Below, one piece after another: positions 1 to 7,991 of a stretch of DNA of 64,000 nt. The notes under the pieces are model-generated. The model made no database searches. It was not told the origin of the DNA and saw nothing but the letters and a program-made list of their open reading frames with translations. Each line of letters starts with the position of its first letter. Within the stretch, counting starts at the first letter, position 1. Source of the stretch: Sulfitobacter sediminilitoris (lineage in GTDB: Bacteria; Pseudomonadota; Alphaproteobacteria; Rhodobacterales; Rhodobacteraceae); NCBI RefSeq assembly GCF_010667575.1, contig NZ_JAABNT010000008.1:124001-188000 (forward strand), written 5' to 3'. The position numbers and the translations under genes were made by a program.

Positions 1-409
1 CAATGTCGATGCGGTCGTGGCTTCGAATGATGGCACGGCGGGCGGTGTTGTTGCCGCGCTGACCGCACAGGGCATGGAAGGCATCCCGGTTTCCGGACAG
101 GACGGCGATCACGCCGCGCTGAACCGCGTGGCCAAGGGTACGCAGACAGTGTCCGTCTGGAAGGACGCCCGCGAACTGGGCAAGGCCGCAGGCGAGATCG
201 CCGTGCAGCTGGCCAAGAGCGACGGTGACATGAAAGCCGTGGGCGATGCGGTTGAATGGGAAACGCCGGGCGGCACCAAAATGGTCGCGCGCTTCCTGGC
301 ACCGGTTCCGATCACCAAGGACAACCTGACCACCGTGGTAGACGCGGGCTGGATCACTCAAGAGGCTCTGTGTCAGGGCGTATCGGGCGGCCCTGCCCCT
401 TGTAGCTAG
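1..409 (+). CDS. xylF: D-xylose ABC transporter, periplasmic substrate-binding protein (3' part only)
   Basis: This is the C-terminal part of a periplasmic sugar-binding protein that delivers xylose to the XylH/XylG importer. The reading frame is open from base 2, so the gene starts before the window; about 135 residues remain. The visible part has the type I binding-protein features VVASNDGTAGG and VSGQDGDHAAL, which line the sugar pocket in the XylF/RbsB family, followed by TVSVWKDARELG. The direct neighbours xylH, xylG, xylB and xylA make xylose the most likely ligand. The signal peptide and N-terminal lobe cannot be seen. Seen: motif and context. Inferred: substrate. Confidence 0.88.
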   Translation, partial: NVDAVVASNDGTAGGVVAALTAQGMEGIPVSGQDGDHAALNRVAKGTQTVSVWKDARELGKAAGEIAVQLAKSDGDMKAVGDAVEWETPGGTKMVARFLAPVPITKDNLTTVVDAGWITQEALCQGVSGGPAPCS

Positions 410-417
410 TCTCCCTG

Positions 418-447
418 CTCTGGTCCGTCTCGCGTGACGGGCCAGAG
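418..447 (+). promoter_or_regulatory. Strong intercistronic hairpin between xylF and xylH
   Basis: A 12-bp stem (418-429 pairing with 436-447, with one T-G wobble) closes a six-base loop, 8 bases after the xylF stop and 74 bases before xylH. No T-run follows, so full termination is unlikely. In many sugar ABC operons a hairpin after the binding-protein gene protects the upstream mRNA and keeps binding protein in excess over the membrane parts. That role is inferred here from position and stem strength. Confidence 0.6.
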
Positions 448-521
448 ACCTTCGCAATCTTTCGCAATTTAGGTATCGTTGACCGGGCTGGTATCGTCGC
501 TGGCACGAGAGGAGCACGATC

Positions 522-1817
522 ATGTCTGTAGAATCTGCCAATACACCGACGCCCCGACGCAAGCGCAGTCTGTTCGAAGAACTGGAACTGGACACGCGGT
601 TACTGGGTATGATCGGTGCCTTCATTCTTGTGGCGCTCGTGTTCAATGTTCTGACAGACGGCCGTTTCCTGACACCGCGCAATATCTTCAACCTGACAAT
701 CCAGACCGTCAGCGTTGCCATCATGGCGACGGGAATGGTCTTTGTGATCGTGACACGGCACATCGACCTTTCAGTCGGCGCGGTGCTGGCGGCCTGCTCT
801 GCCCTGATGGCCATGACGCAGGTGCGCATCCTGCCCGGCATGGGGTTTGAGATCGGCCATTGGGCCATTCCCTGGGTCGCCATCGCCGCTGGTATTCTCC
901 TTGGTGCGCTGATCGGGGCCTTCAACGGTTGGTTGATTGGTTATCAGGGTATTCCGGCCTTTATCGTCACCCTTGGTGGATTCCTGATCTGGCGCAACGT
1001 GGGCTGGTACCAGACCAACGGCCAGACCATCGGTCCGCTTGACCAGACCTTTATGATGTTTGGCGGGATCAACGGCACCTTGGGCGGAACAGTAAGCTGG
1101 ATCATCGGGGTGATCGCGATTGTGTTGGCCATCTTTGGCATCTTCAACGCGCGGCGGGTCAAGCTGGCGCATAACTTCCCGGTCAAGCCGATGTGGGCCG
1201 AGGTTTCACTTGCGGTGATCGCAACAGCCGCGATTGCGGGGTTCATCGGAATTCTGACCAGTTACGAAGTCCCTGCCCGCGTCGTGGCACGGGATCCTGC
1301 CAAATACGGCTGCGAAGTTGCCGAGGGCTGCGCCGCTGTCTACGGACTTCCGATCTCGGTTCTGCTGCTGATCGCGATTGCCGCGATCATGACAGTGGTC
1401 GCCCGCAAGACACGGTTCGGGCGCTACATTTTCGCCACCGGGGGCAACCCGGACGCGGCCGAGCTTTCGGGCATCAATACCCGGATGCTGACCGTCAAGA
1501 TATTCATGCTGATGGGGGTCCTCTGCGCACTTGCGGCGGTTGTTGCATCCTCACGCCTTGCCAACCATTCGAACGATCTGGGCACGCTTGACGAATTGAG
1601 AGTGATCGCCGCGGCAGTGATCGGCGGAACGGCATTGTCCGGGGGTATCGGCACGATCTACGGCGCGATCCTTGGCGCGTTGATTATGCAATCGCTGCAA
1701 TCGGGCATGGCCATGGTCGGCGTTGATGCGCCCTTGCAGAACATCGTCGTGGGCGCGGTTCTGGTTGTCGCCGTCTTTATCGACATTCAGTATCGCAAGC
1801 GCATGGGGGCAAAGTGA
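522..1817 (+). CDS. xylH: D-xylose ABC transporter permease
   Basis: This 431-residue inner-membrane protein forms the translocation channel of the xylose importer and belongs to the RbsC/XylH (BPD_transp_2) family. After a polar, Arg/Lys-rich N-terminus of about 25 residues come multiple hydrophobic spans. The family signature IDLSVG lies at residues 81-86 and the glycine-rich [10 protein letters not shown] segment near the C-terminus. The length fits XylH rather than the shorter RbsC (about 320). The start follows a GAGGAG ribosome site. Its stop overlaps the xylG start by one base (TGATG), indicating translational coupling. Confidence 0.93.
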   Translation: MSVESANTPTPRRKRSLFEELELDTRLLGMIGAFILVALVFNVLTDGRFLTPRNIFNLTIQTVSVAIMATGMVFVIVTRHIDLSVGAVLAACSALMAMTQVRILPGMGFEIGHWAIPWVAIAAGILLGALIGAFNGWLIGYQGIPAFIVTLGGFLIWRNVGWYQTNGQTIGPLDQTFMMFGGINGTLGGTVSWIIGVIAIVLAIFGIFNARRVKLAHNFPVKPMWAEVSLAVIATAAIAGFIGILTSYEVPARVVARDPAKYGCEVAEGCAAVYGLPISVLLLIAIAAIMTVVARKTRFGRYIFATGGNPDAAELSGINTRMLTVKIFMLMGVLCALAAVVASSRLANHSNDLGTLDELRVIAAAVIGGTALSGGIGTIYGAILGALIMQSLQSGMAMVGVDAPLQNIVVGAVLVVAVFIDIQYRKRMGAK

Positions 1818-2563
1818 TGACACCTTTGGTTGAAATGAAGAATGTCTCCATCGCCTTTGGCGGGGTGCAGGCGGTCGATAACGTCAGCATCGATCTCTAC
1901 CCCGGTGAGGTCGTTGGCCTTCTGGGGCATAACGGTGCCGGCAAATCCACCCTGATCAAGATGCTGTCGGGGGCCTACAAGATGGACAGCGGCGAGATAT
2001 GGATCAACGGTCACAAGGCCCAGATCCATTCGCCCCGCGACGCACGTCACTACAACATCGAGACAATCTACCAGACGCTGGCGCTGGCCGATAACCTTGA
2101 TGCCGCCTCGAACCTGTTTCTGGGGCGCGAACTGACGACTGGTCTTGGCTTTGTCGATGACGACCGGATGGAGGCCGAAACCCGCAAGATCATGGCGCGG
2201 CTGAACCCGAACTTCAAAAAGCTGAAAGAACCTGTCTCCGCCCTTTCCGGTGGCCAGCGGCAGTCCGTCGCCATCGCGCGCGCGGTCTACTTCAATGCGA
2301 AGATCCTGATCATGGATGAGCCGACCGCAGCCCTTGGCGTGCACGAGACAGCCATGGTCGCAGAACTGATTCAGGAACTGAAAAAGCAGGGCCTTGGCAT
2401 CTTTCTGATTTCACATGACACGCGCGAGATGATGGAGCTTTGCGATCGCGTCGCCGTGATGAAGAATGGTCAGATGGTCGGAACGGAGCGTGTCGAGGAC
2501 GTGACCGAGGACGACATCCTGTCGATGATCATTCTTGGCAAGAACCCCAAGGCTGCCGCTTGA
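1817..2563 (+). CDS. xylG: Sugar (xylose) ABC transporter ATP-binding protein, single domain
   Basis: This is the cytoplasmic ATPase of the xylose importer, 248 residues. Walker A (GHNGAGKS) is at residues 37-44, the signature [14 protein letters not shown] lies mid-protein and Walker B is [12 protein letters not shown]. coli XylG is about twice this length with two fused ATPase domains. Here only one is present, as in the FrcA-type ATPases of alphaproteobacteria, so a homodimer is expected. I chose the ATG at 1817, which overlaps the xylH stop; a GTG three bases upstream is possible. Its own stop overlaps the xylB start as TGATG. Confidence 0.92.
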   Translation: MTPLVEMKNVSIAFGGVQAVDNVSIDLYPGEVVGLLGHNGAGKSTLIKMLSGAYKMDSGEIWINGHKAQIHSPRDARHYNIETIYQTLALADNLDAASNLFLGRELTTGLGFVDDDRMEAETRKIMARLNPNFKKLKEPVSALSGGQRQSVAIARAVYFNAKILIMDEPTAALGVHETAMVAELIQELKKQGLGIFLISHDTREMMELCDRVAVMKNGQMVGTERVEDVTEDDILSMIILGKNPKAAA

Positions 2564-3996
2564 TGTACATCGGCCTTGATCTGGGCACCTCTTCACTGAA
2601 GGCAATCCTGATAGACGACGCGCAAGACGTCCTGGCCGAACATAGCGTTCCGCTCAGCGTGCAGCGCCCTTTCGACGGCTGGTCCGAACAGGATCCCAAA
2701 ACTTGGTGTGATGCCGCAACTTTGGCGCTTAAGGCATTGAGCCAAAATGTAGATTGCAGTTCTGTGTCGGGAATTGGCCTATCGGGGCATATGCATGGCG
2801 CGACGCTTCTGGGGTCAGATGATACCCCACTTCGACCCTGCATGTTGTGGAATGACACCCGCAGCCATGTCGAAGCAGCCGAGATGGACGCAGACCCGAT
2901 TTTCCGGGCGGTCACGGGCAATATTGTCTTTCCCGGCTTCACCGCACCCAAGGTGGAATGGGTGCGCCGAAATGAAAGCGATACATTCAAAAATACCCGT
3001 AAAATACTGCTTCCAAAAGATTTCCTTCGACTTTTCCTGACTGGAGAGCATGCCTCGGAGATGTCTGACGCTGCTGGCACTGCGTGGTTCGACACCGGCG
3101 CGCGGGATTGGTCGGATGATCTTTTGGCGGCCTGTTCTTTGTCTCGTGACCATATGCCTCGCCTGGTGGAGGGCAGTGCCCCCTCCGGAACGCTGCGCCC
3201 ATCCTTCGCATCAGAGGTCGGCCTGCCCCGCTGCGTGGTCGCGGGCGGTGCGGGCGACAATGCTGCCGCCGCCATCGGCGCTGGTGTTGTGGAGGCTGGT
3301 AGCGCATTTCTATCCTTGGGCACTTCCGGTGTGCTGTTTGCTGCAAACTCCAGCTACCGGCCCGATCCTGCGTCAGCCGTTCACACATTTTGTCACGCCG
3401 TTCCTGCAACCTGGCATCAGATGGGTGTGATCCTTGCCGCGACGGATGCGCTGGAATGGTTGTCACGGCTCACCGGACAGTCTGCGGCTGAACTGACCCG
3501 CAACCTTGGCCACTTGACCGCGCCGGGCAAAACCCTGTTCCTTCCCTATCTTGGGGGTGAGCGCACGCCGCATAATGACGCCGCAATCCGAGGTCAGTTC
3601 CTGCACCTCGATCACGCAACCAATGCAAAGGAAGCCGCCCGGGCGGTCCTCCAAGGCGTTAGTTTCGCCTTTGCCGACTGCAAGGAAGCCTTGGCGCAGA
3701 CCGGAACGTCTCTTACCCGTGCGCTGGCCTTGGGCGGTGGGGCAAAATCCGAACATTGGTTGCATATGCTGGCAACCACGCTTGATATGACTTTGGACGT
3801 GCCGAAGGCTGGCGATTTTGGCGCCGCCCTTGGTGCCGCACGTCTTGGGATGATGGCCAGCACCGGCGCAGGGGCCGAGATCGCGACCCAGCCGCCGCTA
3901 TCGAGCTCAATCGACCCGGACCCGTCCCTTGCTGCCGCGATGGCCGAGGGACATGACCGCTATAAACGCGCCTATCAAGTACTAAAGGACCTCTGA
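2563..3996 (+). CDS. xylB: Xylulokinase
   Basis: A FGGY-family sugar kinase of 477 residues that phosphorylates D-xylulose to D-xylulose 5-phosphate, feeding the pentose phosphate pathway. The N-terminus has the phosphate-binding loop [10 protein letters not shown]. The central GLSGHMHG and WSEQDP motifs are typical of Xyl[14 protein letters not shown] carries the expected catalytic aspartate, and the C-terminal [10 protein letters not shown] closes the nucleotide site. The length matches E. coli XylB (484). The start at 2563 overlaps the xylG stop by one base; a longer frame upstream lies inside xylG and is rejected. xylA follows one base after the stop. Confidence 0.95.
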   Translation: MYIGLDLGTSSLKAILIDDAQDVLAEHSVPLSVQRPFDGWSEQDPKTWCDAATLALKALSQNVDCSSVSGIGLSGHMHGATLLGSDDTPLRPCMLWNDTRSHVEAAEMDADPIFRAVTGNIVFPGFTAPKVEWVRRNESDTFKNTRKILLPKDFLRLFLTGEHASEMSDAAGTAWFDTGARDWSDDLLAACSLSRDHMPRLVEGSAPSGTLRPSFASEVGLPRCVVAGGAGDNAAAAIGAGVVEAGSAFLSLGTSGVLFAANSSYRPDPASAVHTFCHAVPATWHQMGVILAATDALEWLSRLTGQSAAELTRNLGHLTAPGKTLFLPYLGGERTPHNDAAIRGQFLHLDHATNAKEAARAVLQGVSFAFADCKEALAQTGTSLTRALALGGGAKSEHWLHMLATTLDMTLDVPKAGDFGAALGAARLGMMASTGAGAEIATQPPLSSSIDPDPSLAAAMAEGHDRYKRAYQVLKDL

Positions 3997-3997
3997 G

Positions 3998-5299
3998 ATG
4001 ACCGACTTTTTCAAGGGAATTCCCCAGATCATCTATGAGGGTCCCCAGACCGACAATGAATTCGCCTTTCGTCACTATAATCCTGACGAACTGGTGATGG
4101 AAAAATCGATGAAGGATCATTTGCGATTTGCCTGCGCCTACTGGCATTCCCTTGCATGGCCCGGCGGCGATCCGTTCGGCGGCCAGACGTTTGAGCGTCC
4201 CTGGTTTGGCGACACGATGGAGCTGGCACGGCTCAAGGCCGATACAGCGTTCGACATGTTCCAGATCCTCGATGTGCCCTTCTTTTGTTTCCATGACGCC
4301 GACGTGCGGCCTGAAGGTGCGAATTACGCTGAAAACACCCGCAACCTCGAAGCGATCGTGGAGTACTTTGGTGAAAAGATGGAGGCCACCGGGCTGCAAT
4401 TGCTCTGGGGCACGGCGAACCTTTTCTCGCACCGTCGTTTCATGGCCGGTGCGGCAACGAACCCCGATCCGGAGGTATTTGCCTTTTCCGCCGCCACGAT
4501 CAAAAGCTGCATGGATGCGACGCACAAGCTGGGCGGGCAGAACTACGTGCTTTGGGGCGGGCGCGAGGGCTATGAAACCCTGCTTAACACCGACATGGGC
4601 CGCGAGCGGGCCCAAGCCGGGGCAATGCTGCAGATGGTTGTCGATTACAAACACAAGATCGGTTTTGACGGCACGATCCTGATCGAACCAAAGCCGCAGG
4701 AACCCACCAAGCATCAGTATGATTATGACGTTGCCACAGTCTACGGTTTCCTCAAGGATTTCGGGCTTGAGGGTGAGGTAAAGGTGAACATCGAACAGGG
4801 CCACGCGATCCTTGCGGGCCACAGCTTTGAACACGAACTGGCACTGGCGCGAGAGTTGGGCATTCTGGGGTCCATCGACATGAACCGAAATGACTACCAG
4901 TCTGGCTGGGACACAGACCAGTTTCCCAACAACGTGCCGGAAATGGCGCTGGCCTTTTACGAGATCCTGCGCGCGGGCGGTTTCACCACCGGCGGGACGA
5001 ATTTTGACGCCAAGCTGCGCCGTCAGTCGCTGGACCCCGAAGACCTGATCCTTGCCCATGTGGGCGGAATGGATGCCTGCGCGGCGGGCCTCAAGGCGGC
5101 TGCGGCCATGTTGGAGGACGGCAAACTGGAAGCGGCACGTGAGGAGCGATATGCCGGATGGGACAGTGAGGCGGGCAAGGCGCTGCTTAGCTCTGATCTG
5201 GCCAGCATCGAAAAGCAGGTCCGGGAAAAGGATATCAATCCCCTACCCCGCTCTGGCCGCCAAGAGCGGCTGGAAAATCTGGTGAACCGTTACCTTTAA
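3998..5299 (+). CDS. xylA: Xylose isomerase
   Basis: This 433-residue enzyme interconverts D-xylose and D-xylulose in the cytoplasm, the first catabolic step after uptake. It is a class II (long) xylose isomerase. The catalytic His-Asp pair is in FCFHD (His99, Asp100), the family signature WGGREGYE is at about 186-193, and the metal ligands are visible as E230 in IEPKP, E266 and H269 in NIEQGH, D294 in SIDMN, and D305/D307. An AAGGA ribosome site lies inside the end of xylB. It is the last gene of the operon. A small CCGCA-GATA-TGCGG hairpin at 5304-5317 follows but has no T-run. Confidence 0.97.
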   Translation: MTDFFKGIPQIIYEGPQTDNEFAFRHYNPDELVMEKSMKDHLRFACAYWHSLAWPGGDPFGGQTFERPWFGDTMELARLKADTAFDMFQILDVPFFCFHDADVRPEGANYAENTRNLEAIVEYFGEKMEATGLQLLWGTANLFSHRRFMAGAATNPDPEVFAFSAATIKSCMDATHKLGGQNYVLWGGREGYETLLNTDMGRERAQAGAMLQMVVDYKHKIGFDGTILIEPKPQEPTKHQYDYDVATVYGFLKDFGLEGEVKVNIEQGHAILAGHSFEHELALARELGILGSIDMNRNDYQSGWDTDQFPNNVPEMALAFYEILRAGGFTTGGTNFDAKLRRQSLDPEDLILAHVGGMDACAAGLKAAAAMLEDGKLEAAREERYAGWDSEAGKALLSSDLASIEKQVREKDINPLPRSGRQERLENLVNRYL

Positions 5300-5472
5300 T
5301 GAACCGCAGATATGCGGACCTGCCTGTCCGCTCGCTCAAGACCTTCTCCCAAAAGCGTGATTAGTACTGATGCGGTGAAGGGTGTTTAATCGGGCTGAAC
5401 GCCCTGCGTCTGTGACTTGCGCCAAATCGCGGATCAGCCGCAGGGTTTGTAACTTCACCTACGGAGGACGCC

Positions 5473-5874
5473 ATGAGACTGAGATATATCGCTTTAATCG
5501 CCGCAATCGTATCGGCAAGTACGACGTCACTTGCCGCCCAGACATTCAAAGCTGAAAACCGGGTAATCGTCACCCCGCAATCCAATGGTCTTTTTTCAGT
5601 TTCCGCCGGGAACTACTGGGGCGCACGTGGCGCGTGGTGTGCGGCGGCGGATTACGCCATGGACGTGCTGGGGGCATCGGGAACGACGCGGCTTTATGTT
5701 CAGGTGCCAACCACCACGCCCAGCGGTCCCGTCACTTTTGGGCTGACACCGGGTAATACCACCCCTGTTGGCGTCGTCAGCGTATCGGCATCCTTGCGAA
5801 CGGCAGGGTCAAACCTTTCGATCGATCACGCGTTTCAGTTTTGCTACGACGCCCGGCTACAGAGCATTCCTTGA
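5473..5874 (+). CDS. Small secreted/periplasmic protein of unknown function
   Basis: I do not recognise a named family. The 133-residue product begins with a clear Sec signal peptide (basic MRLR, a hydrophobic core, likely cleavage after SLA-A near residue 22). The mature part of about 110 residues is rich in Thr, Ser, Val and Gly, suggesting a beta structure, and has two cysteines (C56 and C124) that could form a disulfide. A strong GGAGGA ribosome site precedes the ATG. The gene is probably monocistronic: 173 bases separate it from xylA, and a terminator-like hairpin follows. A link to xylose use is not shown by the sequence. Confidence 0.75.
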   Translation: MRLRYIALIAAIVSASTTSLAAQTFKAENRVIVTPQSNGLFSVSAGNYWGARGAWCAAADYAMDVLGASGTTRLYVQVPTTTPSGPVTFGLTPGNTTPVGVVSVSASLRTAGSNLSIDHAFQFCYDARLQSIP

Positions 5875-5935
5875 TGCCCGGTACCTGTCGTGACGCCTTG
5901 GCGCGGGTTCCGTTGGCTGCAAGACATACAAAAAA

Positions 5936-5963
5936 GGCAGGTGCGGGCCGTCCCACACCTGCC
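5936..5963 (-). terminator. Rho-independent terminator, mainly for the minus-strand YeeE pair
   Basis: The 8-bp inverted repeat GGCAGGTG (5936-5943) and CACCTGCC (5956-5963) sits between two convergent genes. Read on the minus strand it is followed by a run of T residues (the A-run at 5930-5935), so it is a good terminator for the sulfur transporter genes. It may also end the upstream secreted-protein transcript. Confidence 0.75.
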
Positions 5964-5986
5964 TTCGTCATTCTAAGTCTTACTGA

Positions 5987-6577
5987 TTACTCAGCAGGCA
6001 GTTCTGATTGTGTGGGTTGACCTGACAGGCTGTCAGGCAGCACCAGCGCCACGATGACAAAGATGGCCCCCAGCACGATGCCCAGAATGTCACCCGATAC
6101 CGCAAATATGCCGTCGAACTTTGAGCCGGGAACTGTCCCAAGCGTGACTTTGCCACCGGCGATATTGTTCAGCAGGCCAGATGCCTTCCAAGCTGGATAG
6201 GTCACCATGTAAGCGGCTGCGCCCAAAAGCCCGCCCGCGATGAAGAACAGCGCGTCCTTGCGGCCCGATGCTGCGGCACAAACGCCCGTGCCCGGACAGA
6301 AACCCGACGCGGCCCAACCTGCGCCAAGCATCAATCCACCGATGAACACACCGATGTAGGCAGCTTTGACGCTCATATGAGCCACATCAACGAGGCCGAT
6401 CATCTGGCCAGCAAACATCAGGATAGATCCGGTGCCGATGGCCAACAGTATCGCCTTCATCAGGTTCAGTTGACGCAAATTCAGCATGCGGGTGATGGTA
6501 TTGGGGTTTGTCGCCCCGATCCGGTCAAGCACCGCACCAAAGGCGGCACCAATAACAATTGCGAGTATGATCTCCAT
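5987..6577 (-). CDS. YeeE/YedE family sulfur (thiosulfate-type) transporter, second half-protein
   Basis: A 196-residue integral membrane protein of the YeeE/YedE family, whose members import thiosulfate or related sulfur compounds. Several hydrophobic spans are visible, and the conserved sulfur-handling cysteines appear as GFCPGTGVC (C94 and C100). Full-length YeeE is about 350 residues; here the function is split over this gene and its upstream partner, which starts the operon three bases earlier. Such two-gene forms are common in Rhodobacteraceae near sulfur-responsive ArsR-type regulators. Substrate is inferred from family. Confidence 0.85.
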   Translation of the reverse strand: MEIILAIVIGAAFGAVLDRIGATNPNTITRMLNLRQLNLMKAILLAIGTGSILMFAGQMIGLVDVAHMSVKAAYIGVFIGGLMLGAGWAASGFCPGTGVCAAASGRKDALFFIAGGLLGAAAYMVTYPAWKASGLLNNIAGGKVTLGTVPGSKFDGIFAVSGDILGIVLGAIFVIVALVLPDSLSGQPTQSELPAE

Positions 6578-6580
6578 GGC

Positions 6581-7129
6581 TCAGCCCCTTTTGTACATCA
6601 TCATTGCGGTTGGAACGGCAGCGGCAAATGCGCCTGCGGCAAAGACATACCCAGACAGTGAGGTCTGCATCATGCCGGACATCATGTGCCCCGACGTGCA
6701 GCCACCGGCCAAACGTGCGCCGTAAAGAACGATAAATCCGCCTAGGAACGCGACCATGTAGCGTTTCATGGGGGTATCACCGTAGTTCGCCTTCCAGATC
6801 GCCGGTAAACGTTTTTCGTCCCGGCCTACGCCACCGCGGGCAAAGGCCGACAGCGCTGCCCCGGCCATCATGGCAAGCACAAAGACAAAGCTATAGTTCA
6901 ATGGGTTCGCGGCTGATTTCGCATATTTGCCGCCCGACTTCGCCATATAGGCGTTGGTCGAGGTATACCCCTCGTCGGTTTGTGTGATGAAATCTGCGTT
7001 CACCGCATCCGTTAAAATCCCGTCAAGGATAACGAATTGGGTGGATACGCCGATTGGCTTGACCAAGAGCACGGCCGCAAAGAACACCACGCCCAGCAGC
7101 ACGCCTCCGATTTTCCAGTCAACAGACAT
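6581..7129 (-). CDS. YeeE/YedE family sulfur transporter, first half-protein
   Basis: A 182-residue membrane protein and first gene of a two-gene operon. The N-terminus is a hydrophobic span, followed by a soluble loop with Tyr, Asn and Lys residues (about 45-75), then further spans. The family cysteine motif is GGCTSGHMM (C154), the counterpart of GFCPGTG in the partner. Together the two half-proteins supply the two YeeE repeats. An AAGGAGAGG ribosome site lies just before the ATG. The promoter region holds a near-perfect palindrome (7206-7225) suited to an ArsR-type sulfur sensor, though no regulator gene is adjacent in the window. Confidence 0.85.
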   Translation of the reverse strand: MSVDWKIGGVLLGVVFFAAVLLVKPIGVSTQFVILDGILTDAVNADFITQTDEGYTSTNAYMAKSGGKYAKSAANPLNYSFVFVLAMMAGAALSAFARGGVGRDEKRLPAIWKANYGDTPMKRYMVAFLGGFIVLYGARLAGGCTSGHMMSGMMQTSLSGYVFAAGAFAAAVPTAMMMYKRG

Positions 7130-7574
7130 AGGACCTCTCCTTCAAGGTGTTGAATATACCAAGAATAGTATGGGATCAGGTGTTCCGGTATGATCTGGAT
7201 CAAAAACATTCGAATTTTTGAATGTTATGTCAGATCGGCTTTCTGTCCGACCGTAACTGCTGTTTTATCTTGTGAAATTGTCTTGAAATGACGCATCGTA
7301 AACACTGCGCGAAAGCGACTTAATGCAACAAACCAGTGTTTTGGGTTCCACTGCATGTCCGGTCTGGACCGAGCGAGCCTATCGTTGAACTCACCTCAAA
7401 AATCAGGCGCCGCTTTCGCCTCACATACTGCCGCGTGTCAGTCTGATCTGACGGCTTTTTGGAACAGGCTTTCCGGGACTGTCGAACGCATGCTTGAAAC
7501 CTGGTGTCGCCCGTGCCGGTATTGCGCGGTGACGCGAGCTGCTATGAAAGCAACCCGCAGGCCAGCGTAAAGGA
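7130..7574. other. Non-coding stretch between the YeeE operon and the end of the eCIS operon
   Basis: This 445-base stretch holds the promoter region and operator candidate of the YeeE pair on its left. A weak GTCAG/CTGAC hairpin followed by a short T-run lies at 7437-7460 on the plus strand. A 71-codon frame at 7355-7570 has no convincing ribosome site and a composition unlike the neighbours; I do not call it a gene. No clear terminator for the eCIS operon was found. Confidence 0.5.
7206..7225. promoter_or_regulatory. Palindromic operator candidate upstream of the YeeE pair
   Basis: ACATTC (7206-7211) and GAATGT (7220-7225) form a perfect inverted repeat with an 8-base AT-rich spacer, about 80 bases before the transporter start. 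The size and the ATTC...GAAT core resemble operators of ArsR-family sulfur/persulfide sensors (BigR/SqrR/SoxR type). Seen: the repeat. Inferred: the regulator. Confidence 0.5.
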
Positions 7575-7973
7575 TTACTTCTTCTTGGCAGGCTTGCTCT
7601 TACCTCTTGCCGTTGTCGGTTTTGCGCCTGACCGCGTTGTTCGTACGGTACTTGCCCGAGACGGTTTGGCTGGACCACGTTTCGTTCCTCCGCCCCCGCC
7701 CTTGTCGTCCTGTTGCGGATTCAGGTTCACACGGTGCGCTTCGATCTCTTTAAGCGCTTCACGCTCTGTCTTGATCGCGGCGTCGAACCGCGCAACCGCA
7801 GACGCTTTTTGCTTTTCCAGTGATTTGATGCGCGCGGCAATGCGCTTTTCCTGCCCTTCTGTTACGGCTTTGATACGGCTTTTGTAGTTTTGCGGCGTGA
7901 CCTTTTCAGAGAACCGCTTGTCGAGGTCGGTGAACAGCTTGGTCTGTTCCTTGATCAGTTTGTTGATGCTCAT
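7575..7973 (-). CDS. Basic coiled-coil protein, last gene of the eCIS operon
   Basis: A 132-residue protein with no recognised family. Residues 1-85 are strongly helical and charged with heptad-like spacing, consistent with a coiled coil. Residues 90-132 are a disordered tail rich in Lys, Arg, Gly, Ser and Thr, ending in KKK. It starts 18 bases after the beta-helix gene with an AAGGA-type ribosome site, so it belongs to the eCIS operon. Possible roles include a small structural linker, a chaperone or a nucleic-acid-binding cargo; none can be chosen from sequence. The very basic tail is unusual for the cluster. Confidence 0.65.
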   Translation of the reverse strand: MSINKLIKEQTKLFTDLDKRFSEKVTPQNYKSRIKAVTEGQEKRIAARIKSLEKQKASAVARFDAAIKTEREALKEIEAHRVNLNPQQDDKGGGGGTKRGPAKPSRASTVRTTRSGAKPTTARGKSKPAKKK

Positions 7974-7991
7974 CTTGGCGTCCTTTCGAGA

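Noticed and set aside
479..850. 123-codon plus-strand frame overlapping xylH
   Set aside because: It overlaps xylH in another frame, has no ribosome site and shows Arg/His/Cys-rich composition typical of a shadow frame.
3713..5059. 448-codon minus-strand frame opposite xylB/xylA
   Set aside because: Antisense to two certain enzymes; GC-rich third positions create such long open shadows. No recognisable motifs.
7437..7460. Hairpin GTCAG/CTGAC with short T-run as a terminator
   Set aside because: Five-base stem only and in the wrong orientation for the flanking minus-strand genes; not listed as a terminator.
7355..7570. 71-codon plus-strand frame in the gap before the eCIS end
   Set aside because: No ribosome site, no homology, odd composition.
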